Source of the DNA: an uncultured Stomatobaculum sp.
Lineage (GTDB): Bacteria; Bacillota; Clostridia; Lachnospirales; Lachnospiraceae
Length of the DNA stretch: 64,000 nucleotides
Assembly (NCBI RefSeq): GCF_937924975.1
Contig: NZ_CALEYG010000033.1
Span: 1 to 64,000, forward strand
Reading direction: 5' to 3'
The stretch's first letter is position 1; every line of letters begins with the position of its first letter. The notes below the pieces were generated by a model. That model made no database searches, was not told where the DNA came from, and saw nothing but the letters and a program-made list of their open reading frames with translations. This document shows, one piece after another, positions 36,476 to 45,981 of the stretch. The translations under genes and the position numbers were made by a program.

Positions 36476-37468
36476 ATGGCAATAAGCTATATCGTTTTTG
36501 ATTTGGAATGGAATCAAAACCCCAGAGGGAAGGTCGGGAAGTTACCTGACCTTCCCTCTGAGATTATAGAGGTGGGCGCAGTGAAGCTGAACGAGAACCT
36601 GGAGACAGTCTCTGAGTTCTCTCGCTTCGTGCGCCCTTTTATTTATAAGAAGCTGGATTCCCGTGTGCGCGCGCTCACAAATATTCAGATTGGACAGCTT
36701 CAAAAAGAGGGCAAGGCGTTTGCGCAGGTGATGCGAGAATTTTTTCACTGGTGCGGGATGGACAGCGACGAAGAAGTCATCTTTTGCAGCTGGGGCAACA
36801 TGGACCTTTTGGAGTTACAGCGCAACTTACATTTTTTCCATGTCCGGAATCCCTTTTCCTATCCGCTTTTCTACTATGACGTACAAAAGCTGTACGGAAG
36901 ATGTTTTCCGGATGCAGAAAAAAAGGCGACGGCACTCGCGACAGCTGTGGAGGCGCTGGGGCTTGAGGAGGAGGGAGCTTTTCATCGCGCAATTGAGGAT
37001 GCGCGCTATACGGCGAAAGTGCTTCAGCAACTTCCCTTTGAGACACTGAAGGTATACCGCTCCCTTGATTACTATCATTTGCCTGCGAACGAGGACGAGG
37101 AGCTCTATATCGGTTTCCCAGACTATGCCAAGTATGTGTCGCGAATTTTCCCGGATCGGGACAGCGCGATTCATGACAAGACAGTCACCGATATGCTCTG
37201 CTTCCGCTGTCATCGCATGCTGAAAAAAAAGCTGCGCTGGTTTTCAGCGAACCAGCGCAGTTATTATTGCATTGCCGTCTGTCCGGAACACGGTTTGCTC
37301 CGCGGAAAGCTTAAAATACGACGGGCAGAGGGAATGCAGGTGTATTGTATCAAGACGACCAAGTTTGTGAGTCAGGAGACGGCAGAGCGAATCGCGCAAC
37401 TGCAACAGACCCTTCGGGAAAAGCAGAATCTCAAGAACCGCAAACTGCCGCACAGGCGGAATCCCTAG
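36476..37468 (+). CDS. DEDDh 3'-5' exonuclease domain protein
   Basis: This 330-aa protein has an RNase T/epsilon-type exonuclease domain in its first 200 residues: FDLEWNQ (DxE), SWGNMDLLELQ, and HRAIEDARYTAKVL (HxxxxD), giving the DEDDh set. The C-terminal part has CFRCHRM and a second CPEHG motif that could bind zinc. The substrate is unknown. The gene contains two strong perfect inverted repeats (36523-36560 and 37232-37260). It ends tail-to-tail with the carboxypeptidase gene, sharing CTAG. Confidence 0.85.
   Translation: MAISYIVFDLEWNQNPRGKVGKLPDLPSEIIEVGAVKLNENLETVSEFSRFVRPFIYKKLDSRVRALTNIQIGQLQKEGKAFAQVMREFFHWCGMDSDEEVIFCSWGNMDLLELQRNLHFFHVRNPFSYPLFYYDVQKLYGRCFPDAEKKATALATAVEALGLEEEGAFHRAIEDARYTAKVLQQLPFETLKVYRSLDYYHLPANEDEELYIGFPDYAKYVSRIFPDRDSAIHDKTVTDMLCFRCHRMLKKKLRWFSANQRSYYCIAVCPEHGLLRGKLKIRRAEGMQVYCIKTTKFVSQETAERIAQLQQTLREKQNLKNRKLPHRRNP
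36523..36560. repeat. perfect 13-bp inverted repeat inside the exonuclease gene
   Basis: CAGAGGGAAGGTC (36523-36535) and GACCTTCCCTCTG (36548-36560) enclose 12 bases within the first 30 codons. The mRNA should form a stable hairpin close to the start codon. Confidence 0.8.
37232..37260. repeat. perfect 11-bp inverted repeat inside the exonuclease gene
   Basis: CTGCGCTGGTT (37232-37242) pairs with AACCAGCGCAG (37250-37260) around 7 bases. It is followed by TTATTATT, so it might cause partial termination inside the gene. Confidence 0.75.
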
Positions 37469-38940
37469 CGGCGCCGGAAGAGCCGGGAGAAAAAGCCGGG
37501 TTTGCGTCTGCGGCGGGAGAGCGAACTGTCACCGAGATAGCGGTCCAAAGAAGAAGCACTGTCCGAGAGCTCCTTTGGTCCGTTGAGACTCTCGCGGTCT
37601 GCGACGCGGTTTAGGCTGCGAGAAAAGGCTAGGTCTGCGGCCGCCCGCTGCCTTTTGTGCCGGCGCAGGGCAAAGAGTAGAAGCAGGAGCAGGAGGATAA
37701 GACCGCCGATGGCCGTTGCGAGCGGGAGCGGTAGACTCGTGAGGCGATAGCGCAGTCGACGGAGTGCCTTGGCATTGGAGGAAGTCGAGACTTTATTGCC
37801 GGAATCCGGCAGGGTGGTGCAGAGCCAGACAGAGCCGACTGTCCGCTCTCCGTAGAGATAGCGGATTTGTGCGACAGCATTTTCGGGTGCATCGGACGGG
37901 AGTTCATAGCTCAGCGTGCTGGTCGTATCTGAGAGCTGCGCGGTCTTCGGGAGTGTTATGGTCTTGTCGCCTGACAGGGAGAGAAGGGTCTTATGGCGGC
38001 CGACAAGATCGAGATCGGTCTGCGGTTTTTCATAGTGATTATCGGTGCCCTCCGGATTGACGGCTTTGAAATTGGCAAAGCCGAAGTCCAGGAGTTTTTT
38101 TGTGTCACTGTAATGTGTGAGATGTCCGTTCAGAATTACGGTAATCAGCTTTAGATTGTCGCGTTCGGCACAGGTCACGAGCGTGTTGCCGGCCGTCATG
38201 GTATAGCCTGTCTTGCCGCCGATGATGCCCGGATAATAGAGACCCGAACTCTTCTTTAACATCTTGTGCCCGCAGTAGATGGTAAAGGGTTCGGCGTTTG
38301 CGCTGTTCGGCGGAAGTTCGTAATACGTGGTTGAGTCAAACTCGACAAAGGTCGGATTTTTGAACGCTGCCATCGCAATCAGAGAATAGTCGTAGGCAGT
38401 CGTGTAATGGTTTTGGTCGTTCAGACCGGAGGGATTCGTAAAGTGTGATTCTTTACAGCCGAGAGAGGCTGCCTTCTCATTCATTAGGCGGGCAAAGGCC
38501 TCGCGACTTCCCGCACAGTGCTCGGCGAGCGCATTGGCCACTTCGTTGGCCGAGCGGAGCAGGAGCGCGTAGAGTGCCTCTCGGACGGTGATTTTGTCGC
38601 CGACGCCGTAACCTGCGCTGGTAGAACCGCTCTCGACATTGTGAATCGCGTCATAGGAGAAGGTGATGGTATCATCCAGTTTGCAGCGCTCAATGACAAT
38701 GAGAGCAGTTAGGATTTTTGTGATGCTCGCAGGATAGTAGCGCTGATGAATATTCTTTCCGTAGAGGACGGTGCCGGAATCGGCATCTACCAGAATGCCG
38801 CTTTCCGCTTCAATCAGGACATCCTGCGGCCAGGCGGGCTCGGCAAAACTCTCGGAAGACTGCAGAGCCGTGAAGCAAATACAACAGGCAAGAAACAGCG
38901 CGAGTGCGCGGACTTTGATATGTGAAAAAACGGTAGTCAA
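37465..38940 (-). CDS. D-alanyl-D-alanine carboxypeptidase (DacF type)
   Basis: This is a secreted penicillin-binding protein that trims the terminal D-Ala from peptidoglycan stem peptides (491 aa). It has a signal peptide (about 10-33) and catalytic motifs SITK (SxxK), SAN (SxN) and KTG in order. A C-terminal PBP5-like domain follows, then a membrane anchor (ATAIGGLILLLLLLLFAL) and a cytoplasmic tail rich in Arg and Ser. The tail is longer than usual for the family. Confidence 0.93.
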   Translation of the reverse strand: MTTVFSHIKVRALALFLACCICFTALQSSESFAEPAWPQDVLIEAESGILVDADSGTVLYGKNIHQRYYPASITKILTALIVIERCKLDDTITFSYDAIHNVESGSTSAGYGVGDKITVREALYALLLRSANEVANALAEHCAGSREAFARLMNEKAASLGCKESHFTNPSGLNDQNHYTTAYDYSLIAMAAFKNPTFVEFDSTTYYELPPNSANAEPFTIYCGHKMLKKSSGLYYPGIIGGKTGYTMTAGNTLVTCAERDNLKLITVILNGHLTHYSDTKKLLDFGFANFKAVNPEGTDNHYEKPQTDLDLVGRHKTLLSLSGDKTITLPKTAQLSDTTSTLSYELPSDAPENAVAQIRYLYGERTVGSVWLCTTLPDSGNKVSTSSNAKALRRLRYRLTSLPLPLATAIGGLILLLLLLLFALRRHKRQRAAADLAFSRSLNRVADRESLNGPKELSDSASSLDRYLGDSSLSRRRRKPGFFSRLFRRR

Positions 38941-38996
38941 TCAGGCCTCCTCTCTGTTCGGTACTTACTTTCGTTTGAACCAAGGTCTTTAAAAGG

Positions 38997-39033
38997 AAAA
39001 TGCCATCTCTGCATAAGCGCGGGATGGCATTTT
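38997..39033 (-). terminator. terminator of the SH3-domain gene
   Basis: A perfect 11-bp stem (38997-39007 with 39023-39033), followed on the minus strand by TCCTTTTAAAG, lies 20 bp after the stop of the SH3-domain gene and before the carboxypeptidase gene. Confidence 0.8.
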
Positions 39034-39053
39034 GAACGTACAAATACGTTTAC

Positions 39054-40061
39054 TTAGCGGGAACCGCTTTTGGTTGTGCTGCTCTTGGCAGAGCTGCTTT
39101 TTGCTGCACTGCTCTGCGCTTTTTGCGCACTGGTTTCATTTGCCGCAGTGGTGCCGGAAGCGGTGCTGCCGAGGGCGGGTTCGGTTTCGGCTGCACTGCT
39201 CTGCGAGGCGCTCTTAGTTGCGGAAGCACTGCCGCGCTCAGCCGGGTTGACCTCGGAGGCAGTCACATACTGGCTCGCCACATAGGCGTGAGTGCCGTTG
39301 TAATTGATGACCGTCCACTGGTCATTGTATTTTTCAACGAAGTCGAGGACGGTGCCGGCCGGCAATGTCGTGAGCAACTTGCCACCGGTAGAGGGCGTCT
39401 CACGCACATTCAGCGAAGAGCTGGTCGTATAGACAGTGATCGCGGACGGTGCGACAGCACTGGTAGTCTCGGCCTCCGTGGTGAGTTCCGCTGCTGCGCT
39501 ACTCTCGCTGCTCACGGCTTCCGTTGTAACAACGGGCTCCGAAGCCTTGCGATGTCCTGCAAAACTCCGCACGAGGAAAATCAGAAACAGAAGAATTACC
39601 AGCGGTAGGCCGAACTTTACATAGGGCGGCAGCTGATCGAGTGTACCGCCGGATACCCTTCGGCGAGCGCTGCGCCGTGCCGAGCTACCGTTTCGATGCA
39701 TGGTCTGTGACTGGAGCATCTGCTGATAGGCGTAGACCGCCTGACTCAGAAGCCGATAAGATTCGTTTGCACTGAAGGTATCATTGTAGCCTTGAACAGC
39801 AGCCAGTTCACCGAATTTATAAATTTTAAAAAACTCACCGCAGACTTCTTTGGAAATAATGCCACCCAGAAAAAGGCTCTCAACCATCTGCTCGGGATCG
39901 CTGTCCGAAATATTGTTGCGACGGCAAAGACTCCGAACCAGGAATTCCAGAGTTTGGCGTGAACAAATCATTGCTTTGGTATAATCTTTCTGGGAAATCA
40001 GGCTCTCTGTCGTACTGAGCCCTTCTTCAATGAGTTCCCGAACAGTTCTTCTATCTGCCAT
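39054..40061 (-). CDS. membrane protein with C-terminal SH3 domain
   Basis: This 335-aa protein has a helical cytoplasmic domain (about 1-115) with LIEEGLSTTESLISQKDYTK, which resembles helical DUF4145/HEPN-type domains only loosely. A basic linker and one membrane helix (about 145-166) follow, then a Thr/Ser-rich stalk and a bacterial SH3 domain (SLNVRETPSTGGKLLTTLPA). An Ala/Ser-rich tail ends the protein. The SH3 domain probably faces the cell wall. The start at 40061 is preceded by AGGAGG. An upstream in-frame ATG at 40169 adds 36 non-conserved residues. Confidence 0.75.
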   Translation of the reverse strand: MADRRTVRELIEEGLSTTESLISQKDYTKAMICSRQTLEFLVRSLCRRNNISDSDPEQMVESLFLGGIISKEVCGEFFKIYKFGELAAVQGYNDTFSANESYRLLSQAVYAYQQMLQSQTMHRNGSSARRSARRRVSGGTLDQLPPYVKFGLPLVILLFLIFLVRSFAGHRKASEPVVTTEAVSSESSAAAELTTEAETTSAVAPSAITVYTTSSSLNVRETPSTGGKLLTTLPAGTVLDFVEKYNDQWTVINYNGTHAYVASQYVTASEVNPAERGSASATKSASQSSAAETEPALGSTASGTTAANETSAQKAQSSAAKSSSAKSSTTKSGSR

Positions 40062-40199
40062 GCCGGCCTCCTTTGTTGAACTTATCTGTATTATACAGGA
40101 AAAAGGACAGCTTTGCACCTTATTTGCGTGAGAGATGGTATGATAGAAAAGACACAGGCTTTGTGACAACGTTTGCGATACATAAGAGGAGAGAGAAGA

Positions 40200-41507
40200 A
40201 TGAAGCGTGAAATCGAAGCATTGTTAGGATTGATTCAGGAGAGCCCCACGGCATTTCAGGCCGTTGCGGCGTTGAAATGCCGCCTGCTGGCGGCAGGATA
40301 TACGGAGTTGAGAGAGGCGGAGCCCTGGACACTTTGCCGGAGCGGCAAGTATTTTACGACAAGAAACGGTTCGGCACTGATTGCGTTTCGGCTTCCCGCG
40401 GGCGAGACGGACAGTTTCCAGATTATTGCGAGTCACAGCGATTCTCCCTCTTTTAAGATCAAAGAGAATCCCGACATGGAGGTCGAAGGACACTATGTCA
40501 AATTGAATGTGGAGCGCTACGGCGGCATGCTCTGCGCACCCTGGTTTGACCGGCCGCTTTCGGTTGCAGGTCGCATTGCCGTGCAGCGAGGAAATGAGAT
40601 CCGGACGGAGCTGGTCTGCATTGACCGTGATCTCCTGATGATTCCGAATCTGGCGATTCACATGAACCACGAGGCCAACAAGGGATACGAGTACAATGCG
40701 CAGCGCGACATGCTGCCGCTCTGGCGCGACGGCAACTCAAAAAAGAAATTTATGGACTGTATCGCGGAGGAAGCCGGTGTACGACCGGAGCAGATTGTCG
40801 GCGCGGATTTGTTCCTCTATAATCGCATGCCGGGAACGGTCTGGGGCGAGGGAGATTGCTACTTCTCGGCGCCGCGGCTCGATGACCTCGAGTGCGCCGC
40901 GGCTTCCATGGAAGGCTTTCTCGCAGCGGAAGAGAGCCGGGGGACGCCGGTTTTTGCGCTGTTTGACAATGAGGAGGTCGGAAGCGGCACCAAGCAGGGC
41001 GCAGCGTCTACCTTCCTGACGGATGTGCTTCTGCGTCTCTTCCTCGAACAGGGAAAGAGTCGGGCGGATTATCTCCGCGCAATCGCAAACAGCTTTATGA
41101 TTTCGGCCGACAACGCACATGCCGTGCATCCGAATTATGCGGACAAGCACGATCCGAGCAACCGCGTCTATATGAACAGCGGTGTCGTGGTGAAGCACAG
41201 CGCGAACCAGCACTATACGACCGATGCGGTAAGCGATGCGGTGTTCCGCTATCTTGCGGCCAAGGCGGGTGTTTCGTTGCAGCACTTCCACAACCGCTCG
41301 GATGTTGCGGGTGGCTCTACGCTCGGCAATATCTCGGGCAACCAGGTCGCACTGGCAACAGTCGACATCGGCCTCGCACAGCTCGCGATGCATTCGCCAT
41401 ATGAGACGGCGGGCTGCTCGGATTATCTGGACTTTATCCGAATTGCACGCTGCTTTTACGGCCTGCGCACGGAAGCGCGGGACGGGGGCTTTGCTTTCTC
41501 AGAATAA
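40200..41507 (+). CDS. apeB: M18 family aminopeptidase
   Basis: This is a zinc-dependent cytosolic aminopeptidase (435 aa). Ligand and catalytic motifs of family M18 are visible: ASHSDSPSFKIK, RLDDLEC, DNEEVGSGTKQGA, SADNAHAVHPN and HNRSDVAGGSTLG. The start at 40200 follows GAGGAGA by seven bases. trmB follows 20 bp later. Confidence 0.94.
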   Translation: MKREIEALLGLIQESPTAFQAVAALKCRLLAAGYTELREAEPWTLCRSGKYFTTRNGSALIAFRLPAGETDSFQIIASHSDSPSFKIKENPDMEVEGHYVKLNVERYGGMLCAPWFDRPLSVAGRIAVQRGNEIRTELVCIDRDLLMIPNLAIHMNHEANKGYEYNAQRDMLPLWRDGNSKKKFMDCIAEEAGVRPEQIVGADLFLYNRMPGTVWGEGDCYFSAPRLDDLECAAASMEGFLAAEESRGTPVFALFDNEEVGSGTKQGAASTFLTDVLLRLFLEQGKSRADYLRAIANSFMISADNAHAVHPNYADKHDPSNRVYMNSGVVVKHSANQHYTTDAVSDAVFRYLAAKAGVSLQHFHNRSDVAGGSTLGNISGNQVALATVDIGLAQLAMHSPYETAGCSDYLDFIRIARCFYGLRTEARDGGFAFSE

Positions 41508-41527
41508 AAAGATTGGAGACAGAATCA

Positions 41528-42205
41528 ATGCGGCTTAGACACATTCCCGGTAGCGAAGACTTTGTGCGGGAGGCGGCTTCCGTCGTCAATGCGCCCGAGC
41601 AATACAGAGGAAACTGGAGTACCTTCTTTCGGAAGGAGGCGCCGCTTGCGCTGGAAATCGGCATGGGAAAGGGGCGGTTTTTGCGTGAGCTCTCGGCCAG
41701 AGAACCGGAACGGAATTTCCTCGGACTGGAGCGCTACGCTTCCGTGCTGCAAAAGGCCATTGAGCGGAAGGAGCGGGAAGAAAGAGAGCAGGGGAAAAGG
41801 GAGAGAGAGAATCTCTATTTTCTCTGGGAGGATGCAAAGCGCCTCACCGAACTCTTTGCGCCCGGCGAAGTCGCGCGTATTTACCTGAATTTCTCCGATC
41901 CCTGGCCGAAGGCCGGACACGCGATGCGTCGTCTGACCTCCTCGGAATTTCTGAAACTCTACGATGCGGTGCTGGCACCCGAGGGTGAGATTTGCTTTAA
42001 GACCGACAATGACGGCCTGTTCGAGTGGTCGCTCGAGGAGATTCCGGCAGCGGGATGGGTGTTACAAGACGTGACGCGGGACCTGCACCGAGACGTGCCC
42101 GCAGAGGAGAATGTGATGACCGAGTATGAGGAGAAATTTTCCGCGCGGGGGCAGAAGATTTCTCGTCTGATTGCGACGCGAAAAAAAATAAAAAAAACGT
42201 ATTGA
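41528..42205 (+). CDS. trmB: tRNA (guanine-N7)-methyltransferase
   Basis: TrmB makes m7G46 in tRNA. The 225-aa protein has the SAM motif EIGMGKGRFL and the family signature LNFSDPWPKAGHAMRRLTS. The ATG at 41528 (MRLRHIPG) fits the family N-terminus. An upstream TTG at 41513 is possible but adds non-conserved residues. The -35 box of the tRNA-Lys promoter overlaps its stop codon. Confidence 0.93.
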   Translation: MRLRHIPGSEDFVREAASVVNAPEQYRGNWSTFFRKEAPLALEIGMGKGRFLRELSAREPERNFLGLERYASVLQKAIERKEREEREQGKRERENLYFLWEDAKRLTELFAPGEVARIYLNFSDPWPKAGHAMRRLTSSEFLKLYDAVLAPEGEICFKTDNDGLFEWSLEEIPAAGWVLQDVTRDLHRDVPAEENVMTEYEEKFSARGQKISRLIATRKKIKKTY

Positions 42206-42230
42206 CAGAAAGACTGATAGCAAGTAGAAT
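42202..42230 (+). promoter_or_regulatory. promoter of tRNA-Lys
   Basis: TTGACA (42202-42207) and TAGAAT (42225-42230) are 17 bp apart. The -35 overlaps the trmB stop codon. Confidence 0.85.
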
Positions 42231-42265
42231 ACTGTTTGTGTCACGGAGATGCGGCACAAACAAAA

Positions 42266-42338
42266 GCGCCTTTAGCTCAGTTGGTAGAGCAGTAGACTCT
42301 TAATCTATTTGTCCAGGGTTCGAGTCCCTGAAGGCGCA
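42266..42338 (+). tRNA. tRNA-Lys (anticodon CUU)
   Basis: A 73-nt cloverleaf has acceptor GCGCCTT/AAGGCGC, D arm AGCTCAGTTGGTAGAGC, anticodon loop CTCTTAA (CUU) and T arm GGGTTCGAGTCCC. CCA is not encoded. The discriminator base is A. Confidence 0.96.
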
Positions 42339-42408
42339 CGAGAAGTCCTGACTTGGCAGACTGCGAGCTGCTGGGATGGGGCTTTTTTTGTTGCTTTGGA
42401 CGAAAAGA

Positions 42409-42442
42409 AAACCGCGGAATGCTGTCTTGCATCCCGCGGTTT
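42409..42442 (-). terminator. terminator of the leftward gene at 42450-42935
   Basis: A 9-bp stem AAACCGCGG/CCGCGGTTT with a short loop is followed on the minus strand by TCTTTTC. The tRNA-Lys transcript probably stops at the separate T-run at 42383-42389. Confidence 0.75.
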
Positions 42443-42449
42443 CGCGTTT

Positions 42450-42935
42450 TCAGGCATTGGCGGCAGAACAGGCTGCCTTTTCGCGTCCGATGGCTTCGAC
42501 CAGACGATCGACATAGGAGACCCAGTCGTAATAGTCGGCGGCCTCCAGCCAAAAAGCGGCATAACTCCGCTCGCAACTGTCAATGTCGTCCTGAATTTCC
42601 TGCAGACGGCGATGTAAAAAGGCGAGGCTCTCGGGGTCGGCGCTGACTTCTGCAAGTGTTTCGAGCCCCGCGAGCGCGTGGCGGCTGTTTTTCAGTGCGG
42701 ACAATTTTTTTTCGCCCTGCATTCTGTCGTAAAACTCCGAGAGCGCGAGTACCGCGAGATCGTAGTCCTCGGTATTCGCAGCGTCTTCCGAGTCAAGCAG
42801 CTTTTCACTGCGGAGCAGCGCGATGATGTCCGCGAGTTTCAGGCTCTGCTTCCCGGCGGCGAGTTTTTCGCCGATGCGATCCAGGAGTAGCAGCCCCTCA
42901 TCCGATTCCAATGCGTGAAATCCCCAACATGCCAT
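42450..42935 (-). CDS. DUF4259-like small protein
   Basis: This 161-aa protein begins MACWGFHALESDEGLLLLD, resembling the MGxWG...D-D-A start of DUF4259 proteins. The rest is helical, acidic and lacks recognisable motifs. The function is unknown. The start at 42935 is preferred over 42977, where the upstream residues are not conserved-looking. It is transcribed divergently from the DUF815 ATPase. Confidence 0.6.
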   Translation of the reverse strand: MACWGFHALESDEGLLLLDRIGEKLAAGKQSLKLADIIALLRSEKLLDSEDAANTEDYDLAVLALSEFYDRMQGEKKLSALKNSRHALAGLETLAEVSADPESLAFLHRRLQEIQDDIDSCERSYAAFWLEAADYYDWVSYVDRLVEAIGREKAACSAANA

Positions 42936-43078
42936 GGTTTTGTCCTCTTTTCTTTCCGTGCGCGCTGTGTGCGGCACAACAAACTCTACATATCTTCTCC
43001 ACTATTATACACGTGTGGGCGCGCTTTCCAAGCGAAAGTTTCGGCGGTATACTGAGCGGAAACAAAAGGAGGATTGCG

Positions 43079-44380
43079 ATGGACGTATTGGTCTCGAATT
43101 TATTGATGTACGGCAAGACGGCGGAACAGGGGGTGCTCGCGACGCTCGCTGCGCTGGAGGGGGAGCGGAAACGGGGGGAGACCTTGACCGCGGAACACAG
43201 ACAGCGCGCTTATCGCGCCGTGCGGGAACTGTTGGAACTTGCGACGGAATATGGCTTCGACGAGAATCTTTGGCAAAATTATTTGAGTTATCTGCTCATG
43301 ATGGATGAAAATCCGTTTACGCTGACGGCGGAGAAGAGCGGCGCGGGCGAGGGCAGTGTGAATACCTTTGTGGAGCAGGATTTTCATATTTTCCGCGCAC
43401 TGTTTCACTATGACTTTCAGCCGCTCGAGACCGCACTCGACATGAACTGCTTCTCGGTGCTGACGAACTATCGGGCTTTGCCGAAGCCTGCCGTACGCTG
43501 TTATCGGGCAGTCAGCGAGAAGGTGAAGGTGCTGAGCCGGAAGCTTGCGGCTGCGGAGAGCGACGCCGCATTTTTTGCGACGATGAGTGATTTTTACCGC
43601 GCCTACGGCGTGGGCAAGTTCGGCCTCAACGCGGCGTTCCGCCTCGAAGACGATGAGACGAAGGGGACATTGTTAAAGGCCATCCGCAATATGGATTCCG
43701 TGCAGTTCTCGGATCTGATCGGCTACGAGACGCAGAAGGAAGAACTCCGGAAAAATACGGAGGCCTTTCTCCGCGGGCAGAGAGCTAACAATGTGCTGCT
43801 TTACGGCGACAGCGGCACGGGAAAGTCGACGAGCATCAAGGCGGTTGTAAACGAATATTATAAAGACGGTCTCCGCATGATAGAGATCTACAAGTATCAG
43901 TTCCGGCGGCTCTCCGAGGTGCTTGCGGAAATCAAGAACAGAAATTATCGCTTTATCATTTATATGGATGACCTCTCTTTTGAGGAAAACGAGTCGGAGT
44001 ACAAGTTCTTAAAGGCAGTCATTGAGGGCGGCGTAGAGACCCGTCCCGACAATGTGCTGATTTACGCGACTTCGAATCGGCGGCATTTGATTCGGGAGAG
44101 CTGGAGAGACCGGAATGATGTGGAGCAGGATGCGGACATTCATCATTCCGATACGATGGAGGAAAAGCTCTCGCTCGCGAACCGCTTCGGGCTCTCAATC
44201 GGCTACTATAAACCGGCGCGCCGAGCCTATCATGAGATTGTGCTGGCACTCGCCGAGCGCCATGGCATAACGCTTGCGGAGGAGGAACTGCTGCGGCGTG
44301 CGGATCAGTTCGAATTGCGGCATGGCGGGGTGTCGGGGCGCACGGCTCAGCAGTTTATCAATGCGGAGCTCGGAAACTGA
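43079..44380 (+). CDS. DUF815 family ATP-binding protein
   Basis: This 433-aa protein has a C-terminal AAA-type ATPase region: LIGYETQKEELRKNTEAFL, Walker A GDSGTGKSTSIKAVV, Walker B FIIYMDDLSFEENESEYK, and ATSNRRHLI. This matches DUF815 (COG2607). The N-terminal half is helical and lineage-specific. The start at 43079 follows AGGAGG. The biological role of this family is not established. Confidence 0.88.
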   Translation: MDVLVSNLLMYGKTAEQGVLATLAALEGERKRGETLTAEHRQRAYRAVRELLELATEYGFDENLWQNYLSYLLMMDENPFTLTAEKSGAGEGSVNTFVEQDFHIFRALFHYDFQPLETALDMNCFSVLTNYRALPKPAVRCYRAVSEKVKVLSRKLAAAESDAAFFATMSDFYRAYGVGKFGLNAAFRLEDDETKGTLLKAIRNMDSVQFSDLIGYETQKEELRKNTEAFLRGQRANNVLLYGDSGTGKSTSIKAVVNEYYKDGLRMIEIYKYQFRRLSEVLAEIKNRNYRFIIYMDDLSFEENESEYKFLKAVIEGGVETRPDNVLIYATSNRRHLIRESWRDRNDVEQDADIHHSDTMEEKLSLANRFGLSIGYYKPARRAYHEIVLALAERHGITLAEEELLRRADQFELRHGGVSGRTAQQFINAELGN

Positions 44381-44461
44381 GCTTGCAAGATGCATTGCGG
44401 AGACATACAAAAAGCTCTCACCGCAAGTTCGGTTTGCGCAACTTATCATACCTTATCGAGA

Positions 44462-44498
44462 GAGAAAGTCCGGGCATAAAACTGTTCGGACTTTTCTC
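44462..44498 (+). terminator. terminator after the DUF815 gene
   Basis: An imperfect stem GAGAAAGTCCG/CGGACTTTTCTC with a 14-nt loop lies 80 bp past the stop. Base composition becomes AT-rich beyond it. Confidence 0.6.
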
Positions 44499-44602
44499 AT
44501 ATACTCTGATAGTCTAAAGCTACGGTAGAATTGTTCACAAGTTTCATGGTATATTTTGAATGCGAAAATTGATCAATAAATCGGAATTTATGGAGAGATG
44601 CG

Positions 44603-45055
44603 ATGCGTGGCTGCGAATGGTGTGCGTATAAAGAAATTGAGTGGTTGCTATATCAATCACTGCATTGGTCAGTCTATTTGGCAGATAGACAGGATTATGT
44701 CGGCAGATGTATTCTGGTGTTGAATCGGCATTGCGGTAGTCTTTCAGAATTGGAAGTTCCTGAGTGGATGGAATTGAAAACGATTATAGATCGACTGGAA
44801 TGGGTCTATAAAGAGGTATTAGGCGCCGAATTATGCAATTGGAGTTGTCTGCTGAATAACTTTTACAAAGAAGCAGTACCAAATCCACATCTACATATCC
44901 ACGTGCGGCCGCGGTATAAAAATGCCATTGTAATCAATGACCACGCATACATAGATACAGAATTTGCCCATCACTATGCTTTGAAAAAAGAGAGCATAGT
45001 GTTTGATGACAGAAAAGTATTGTATGCACTTATGAAGAAGCATTTTGTTTTATAA
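44603..45055 (+). CDS. HIT domain protein
   Basis: This 150-aa protein has the histidine triad NPHLHIHVRPR and an N-terminal CEWC pair. HIT proteins are nucleotide hydrolases or transferases; the exact substrate is unknown. The gene is more AT-rich than its neighbours and ends two bases before the IS3 remnant, so it may have been brought in with this patch. GGAGAG lies upstream of the ATG. Confidence 0.85.
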   Translation: MRGCEWCAYKEIEWLLYQSLHWSVYLADRQDYVGRCILVLNRHCGSLSELEVPEWMELKTIIDRLEWVYKEVLGAELCNWSCLLNNFYKEAVPNPHLHIHVRPRYKNAIVINDHAYIDTEFAHHYALKKESIVFDDRKVLYALMKKHFVL

Positions 45056-45097
45056 CTGTAGTGGTACAGTGAATTTGTAACACCTCTGCCTGATAGA

Positions 45098-45315
45098 TTA
45101 TAATGTCAGTAGGGGAGAAAAATACAGGACTCGAATATCAGACGGAACCAGACGAAAAGTTGTTCGTGCGCACATTCCGGATGGGCGCACGATTGCCAGC
45201 CTTGTGGCTGAGTACGGCATATCCAAAGTCACTGTTTCCAAACTGGGTACGCTCGTATCGCGAAGAATGCCAAGACAATGATGCGGAGAAGTCTCAGTTG
45301 GAGATGACTTTTTAA
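45098..45315 (+). pseudogene. frameshifted IS3 orfA remnant
   Basis: Reading across two frames gives a helix-turn-helix segment (RTIASLVAEYGISKVTVSK), but no single frame holds the whole OrfA. It is followed by an in-frame stop. Confidence 0.6.
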
Positions 45316-45455
45316 AAAGCCACATAATTCATCTGAACGCTTATTACAATCACTTCAGAAATGCGAAAGCGGGTTATCTCGCTCAAAAATCTCATTGTTG
45401 TCAACGAATTCAAGCACTTTACCATGAATCTCATGGTGTCACGGGGCACCGTAAA

Positions 45456-45981
45456 ATGAAGGCGTTTCTGCAAAGAGAAGGAATCTTATTGAGTAAAACA
45501 ACAGTCCACAAGTACATGAATCGTGAACTGCAACTGCACTCGATTTATTGCCGAAGGAGACCCGCATACCATCGGGGATTAGCTCATAAAATTTTCCCGA
45601 ATCTGTTAAAGTGGGATTTTTCTCCTGAGCAGCCGAATTGTGCGTGGTGTACTGACTTCACATATATGACACTGACAAATGGAACCATGCGCTATCTTTG
45701 TTCCATGATTGATATGACAGAAGCGTTGTTGCCGATGAAAACAGCTCTTTAATCACGAGTTTCCTGGTCGTGCGGGCTGTCCGTATGACAATGTGCCGAC
45801 GGAGCGCTATTACAATACCTTAAAGATCGAGCTGATTTATCAGTATCGTTTTGAAACTGCAGCAGAACCAGATTTTGTCGTTTCAGAGTTTGCTTACGAT
45901 CGGTACAATCAGGTACGCCCACACACGTATAACGGATATCTGACTCCGTTTGAAAAGAGAGCAGAGTGTATCATTAAGTAG
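45456..45981 (+). pseudogene. internally deleted IS3 orfB transposase
   Basis: The first part (45456-45752) keeps the HTH_21-like segment and the first catalytic Asp in WCTDFTYMTLTNGTM. The last part (45793-45981) keeps the catalytic Glu region PTERYYNTLKIELIYQYRF and YNQVRPHTYNGYLTPFE. The middle with the second Asp is deleted, so transposition function is lost. Confidence 0.8.
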
